5,548 bases of DNA from assembly GCA_024697505.1 (NCBI GenBank), contig JAILFQ010000172.1, forward strand, positions 1 to 5,548, read 5' to 3'. The translations under genes were made by a program, and so were the position numbers. Origin of the DNA: Lachnospiraceae bacterium (GTDB lineage: Bacteria > Bacillota > Clostridia > Lachnospirales > Lachnospiraceae). Under the pieces are notes generated by a model. The model searched no databases and was not told the origin of the DNA. It saw only the letters and a list, made by a program, of their open reading frames with translations. Below, in pieces: positions 3,830 to 5,548 of this stretch (positions are counted from its first letter, which is position 1; the number at the start of each line of letters is the position of its first letter).

Positions 3830-5548
3830 CTATTTTGTTCTGCAAAAATAGAAATCATCCACCGTACCCCAGGCACCTGCAGCGGCCTTAACATAAACGC
3901 CTATGGTTGCTGTTCCGCCGGTTACTTCCACACCGTCTATGGATGGGTTAACCCAGTTGCACCAGCCGTCCGTAACGTAAGACTGCTTGTAGATCTTGTC
4001 CCCCACCTTTACATAAATGTACATGGTAGGAGCATTTCCGTTGTCTCCGCCCTGGCTATAAAGACTAAAATGATAATTTCCGTCTTCAAGTCCTGTTAAG
4101 GTCTGTTCAAAATTAAACTCAACTCCGGAATCGTTCCAGTAGTGCATAGCCCATTCTCCGGTCTTTGCATCGCTTTCTTTCTGCTGGTAGTCCACCGTAG
4201 AAGAAACACTTTCTTTAATCTTATACATAGTTCTGTTTTCTTCTTCAAAACTCGCGTTAGGCACAATATTCCGGTAAGAAACATTAACCGTAGCCGTAAG
4301 CTCCGTTCCGTCCTCAAAAGTTCCCTTTACGGTGTAACTTCCGGTTTTTGTAGTGTCTATTTTATTAATATCATTTGCGTTCCAGGTTACTTTTGCCTGT
4401 CCGCTCCTGCTTCTGTCATTGTAATGAACATAAACGTTTTCCGGCATTTTAAGGGTACCCCCGAAAACCACGTTTACAACAACTTCATCCCAGAAATCCA
4501 CCTTTAAGGCGCAGGACGTACCGTACTTTAAATACTTGTATGTGTATAATGATGGAAGCGCCTTTCCCGTAAAATCGAAAAGAGCCTGATTATCCCAGGA
4601 AGAGCCGCCGTAGTACTTTCCGGCATCATTTGGGTCGTACTCCGCAGCGTAGCTGGAAGCCCAACCGGAGCCGTACTTTTCCCAAAGGCTCTTGTTCTTT
4701 GCAAGAACGCTTGCTGCGTCTGCTGCCTTATAATCGTAAACATTTACCGGCACCCAGGCAGGTTCCCAGTAAAATACGCCGATTCCCGCATCTCCTACCG
4801 CAGAAACCGCAGCACACACATCTCTTAATGCGTTTGCCTGGCTCTGAACGCTTGCCGCATAGTCCTTGCTAAGATCCTTTTCACTAACGGAATTGCCGGT
4901 GCCGTCTCCGTCTTCAACCGTGTAGGCATAAGACGTTTCTGCAACCATCACTTCTTTTTCGTATTTTTCCGCAATAGTACTTAAAACCGTTGTTAAATTT
5001 GCAGTGGTTCCATGCCAGAAAGGGTAATAAGAGAGCCCCATTATGTCGTAAGGAACCTTGTATTTCTCAAGTTTTGCGGCAATATTGTAAATACTGTCCG
5101 GTTTCTCCGGATTTGTTAAATGTACCGCTGTCTTAATGTCACTTTTATACTTTTCCTCAATCTCGGAAACCGCCTCGATGCCTCTTTTTATAAGGGCGGC
5201 AATAAATTCCCAGTTTGTCTCCCCGCACATCTTAGGATTGATCTCGTTTCCAAGAGAAACTATCCCTATGTCCGCTCCCGCTTCCGTTATCGTAACAAGG
5301 CTTTCATAGGTATACTCGTATAAGGCGTCGGATTTTTCCAAAAACTCCATGTTTTGCCATGCCTTAGGTGCCTGCTGTTTGGAAGGGTCTGCCCAGAAGT
5401 CCGAGTAATGAAAATCCACATAAAGCTTCATTCCGTACTCTGCCGCTCTTTTTCCTATTTCCGCAGCCACCGCCGCGTCGCAGTTTCCGCCGCCGTATCC
5501 GTTGCCTTCAGAGTCGAACGGGTCGTTCCATACACGCACACGAATATA
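3830..5548 (-). CDS. ganB: Endo-beta-1,4-galactanase (GH53) with Ig-like and CBM61-like C-terminal domains, 5' end outside window
   Basis: This enzyme cuts internal beta-1,4 bonds in galactan side chains of pectin. The frame is open to the window edge (572 codons); YIRVRVWNDP at the edge is the conserved GH53 strand 'RvRvWNdP', so the GTG at 5539 is internal and the true start, with any signal peptide, is missing. Counting from that GTG, GH53 hallmarks are GNGYGGGN (12-19), DFHYSDFWADPSKQ (42-55), the acid/base Glu99 in GNEI, LSYYPFWHG (169-177), the nucleophile Glu201 in AETSY, FYWEPAW (256-262) and the GSGWASSYAAEYDPNDAGKY block (290-309). The catalytic domain ends near 340. Residues 345-421 resemble a bacterial Ig-like (Big_4) domain. 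Residues 422-569 begin PNASFEEE and end GAWGTVDDFYF, typical of a CBM61-like galactan-binding module. There is no LPXTG motif or C-terminal membrane segment. Catalytic assignment is firm; the CBM family is likely but unverified. Confidence 0.95.
   Translation of the reverse strand, partial: YIRVRVWNDPFDSEGNGYGGGNCDAAVAAEIGKRAAEYGMKLYVDFHYSDFWADPSKQQAPKAWQNMEFLEKSDALYEYTYESLVTITEAGADIGIVSLGNEINPKMCGETNWEFIAALIKRGIEAVSEIEEKYKSDIKTAVHLTNPEKPDSIYNIAAKLEKYKVPYDIMGLSYYPFWHGTTANLTTVLSTIAEKYEKEVMVAETSYAYTVEDGDGTGNSVSEKDLSKDYAASVQSQANALRDVCAAVSAVGDAGIGVFYWEPAWVPVNVYDYKAADAASVLAKNKSLWEKYGSGWASSYAAEYDPNDAGKYYGGSSWDNQALFDFTGKALPSLYTYKYLKYGTSCALKVDFWDEVVVNVVFGGTLKMPENVYVHYNDRSRSGQAKVTWNANDINKIDTTKTGSYTVKGTFEDGTELTATVNVSYRNIVPNASFEEENRTMYKIKESVSSTVDYQQKESDAKTGEWAMHYWNDSGVEFNFEQTLTGLEDGNYHFSLYSQGGDNGNAPTMYIYVKVGDKIYKQSYVTDGWCNWVNPSIDGVEVTGGTATIGVYVKAAAGAWGTVDDFYFCRTK

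Noticed and set aside
4142..4507. 121-codon open frame on the plus strand
   Set aside because: It is antisense to the Ig-like and CBM-like part of the galactanase, which has clear domain conservation in the minus frame.
5537..5539. GTG at 5539 as start of the galactanase
   Set aside because: It falls inside the conserved GH53 strand RVRVWNDP, and the frame stays open to the window edge.

Overview
This window appears to carry part of a beta-1,4-galactan (pectic galactan / type I arabinogalactan) utilisation locus from a low-to-mid GC, Gram-positive anaerobe, most likely a gut or rumen Lachnospiraceae-type Clostridia (Roseburia, Eubacterium/Agathobacter, Coprococcus or Butyrivibrio relatives). 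This rests on strong AGGAGG-type ribosome binding sites, a lipoprotein-type solute-binding protein, MalF-type sugar ABC permease, LacI-family regulator and GH53 galactanase with CBM-like tail. The genus is an inference; no rRNA or marker gene is present.

All four genes lie on the minus strand, so transcription runs from high to low coordinates. In that order they are: (1) 5548-3830, an endo-beta-1,4-galactanase of family GH53 whose 5' end lies outside the window, followed by an Ig-like domain and a CBM61-like C-terminal module; (2) 3781-2771, a LacI-family repressor with a 48-nt gap after the galactanase; (3) a roughly 400-bp regulatory region, 2770-2365; (4) 2364-538, a sugar-binding lipoprotein of an ABC importer, with two extra tandem C-terminal modules; (5) a 238-bp gap holding a rho-independent terminator, a hairpin element and a new promoter; (6) 299-1, the start of a MalF/UgpA-type permease whose 3' end lies outside the window.

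Together the genes suggest a pathway like ganR-ganSPQ-ganB of Bacillus subtilis: the secreted galactanase cuts galactan outside the cell, the lipoprotein captures the galacto-oligosaccharides, the permeases import them, and the LacI protein senses the sugar. Intracellular beta-galactosidase (GH42/GH2), the second permease and the ATPase are not in the window.

The least ordinary part is the regulatory region before the binding-protein gene. It holds a good sigma-A promoter whose spacer is itself a perfect inverted repeat, a cluster of TTGYRCAA-type octamers (four exact, five near), a pair of AGCGCT-centred LacI-like operators 62 bp apart, a cre-like site, and a leader in which the Shine-Dalgarno sequence lies exactly in the loop of a perfect 8-bp hairpin. 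The second unusual item is the binding protein itself, about 180 residues longer than usual because of its duplicated C-terminal domain. No mobile element, tRNA, rRNA or CRISPR was seen.
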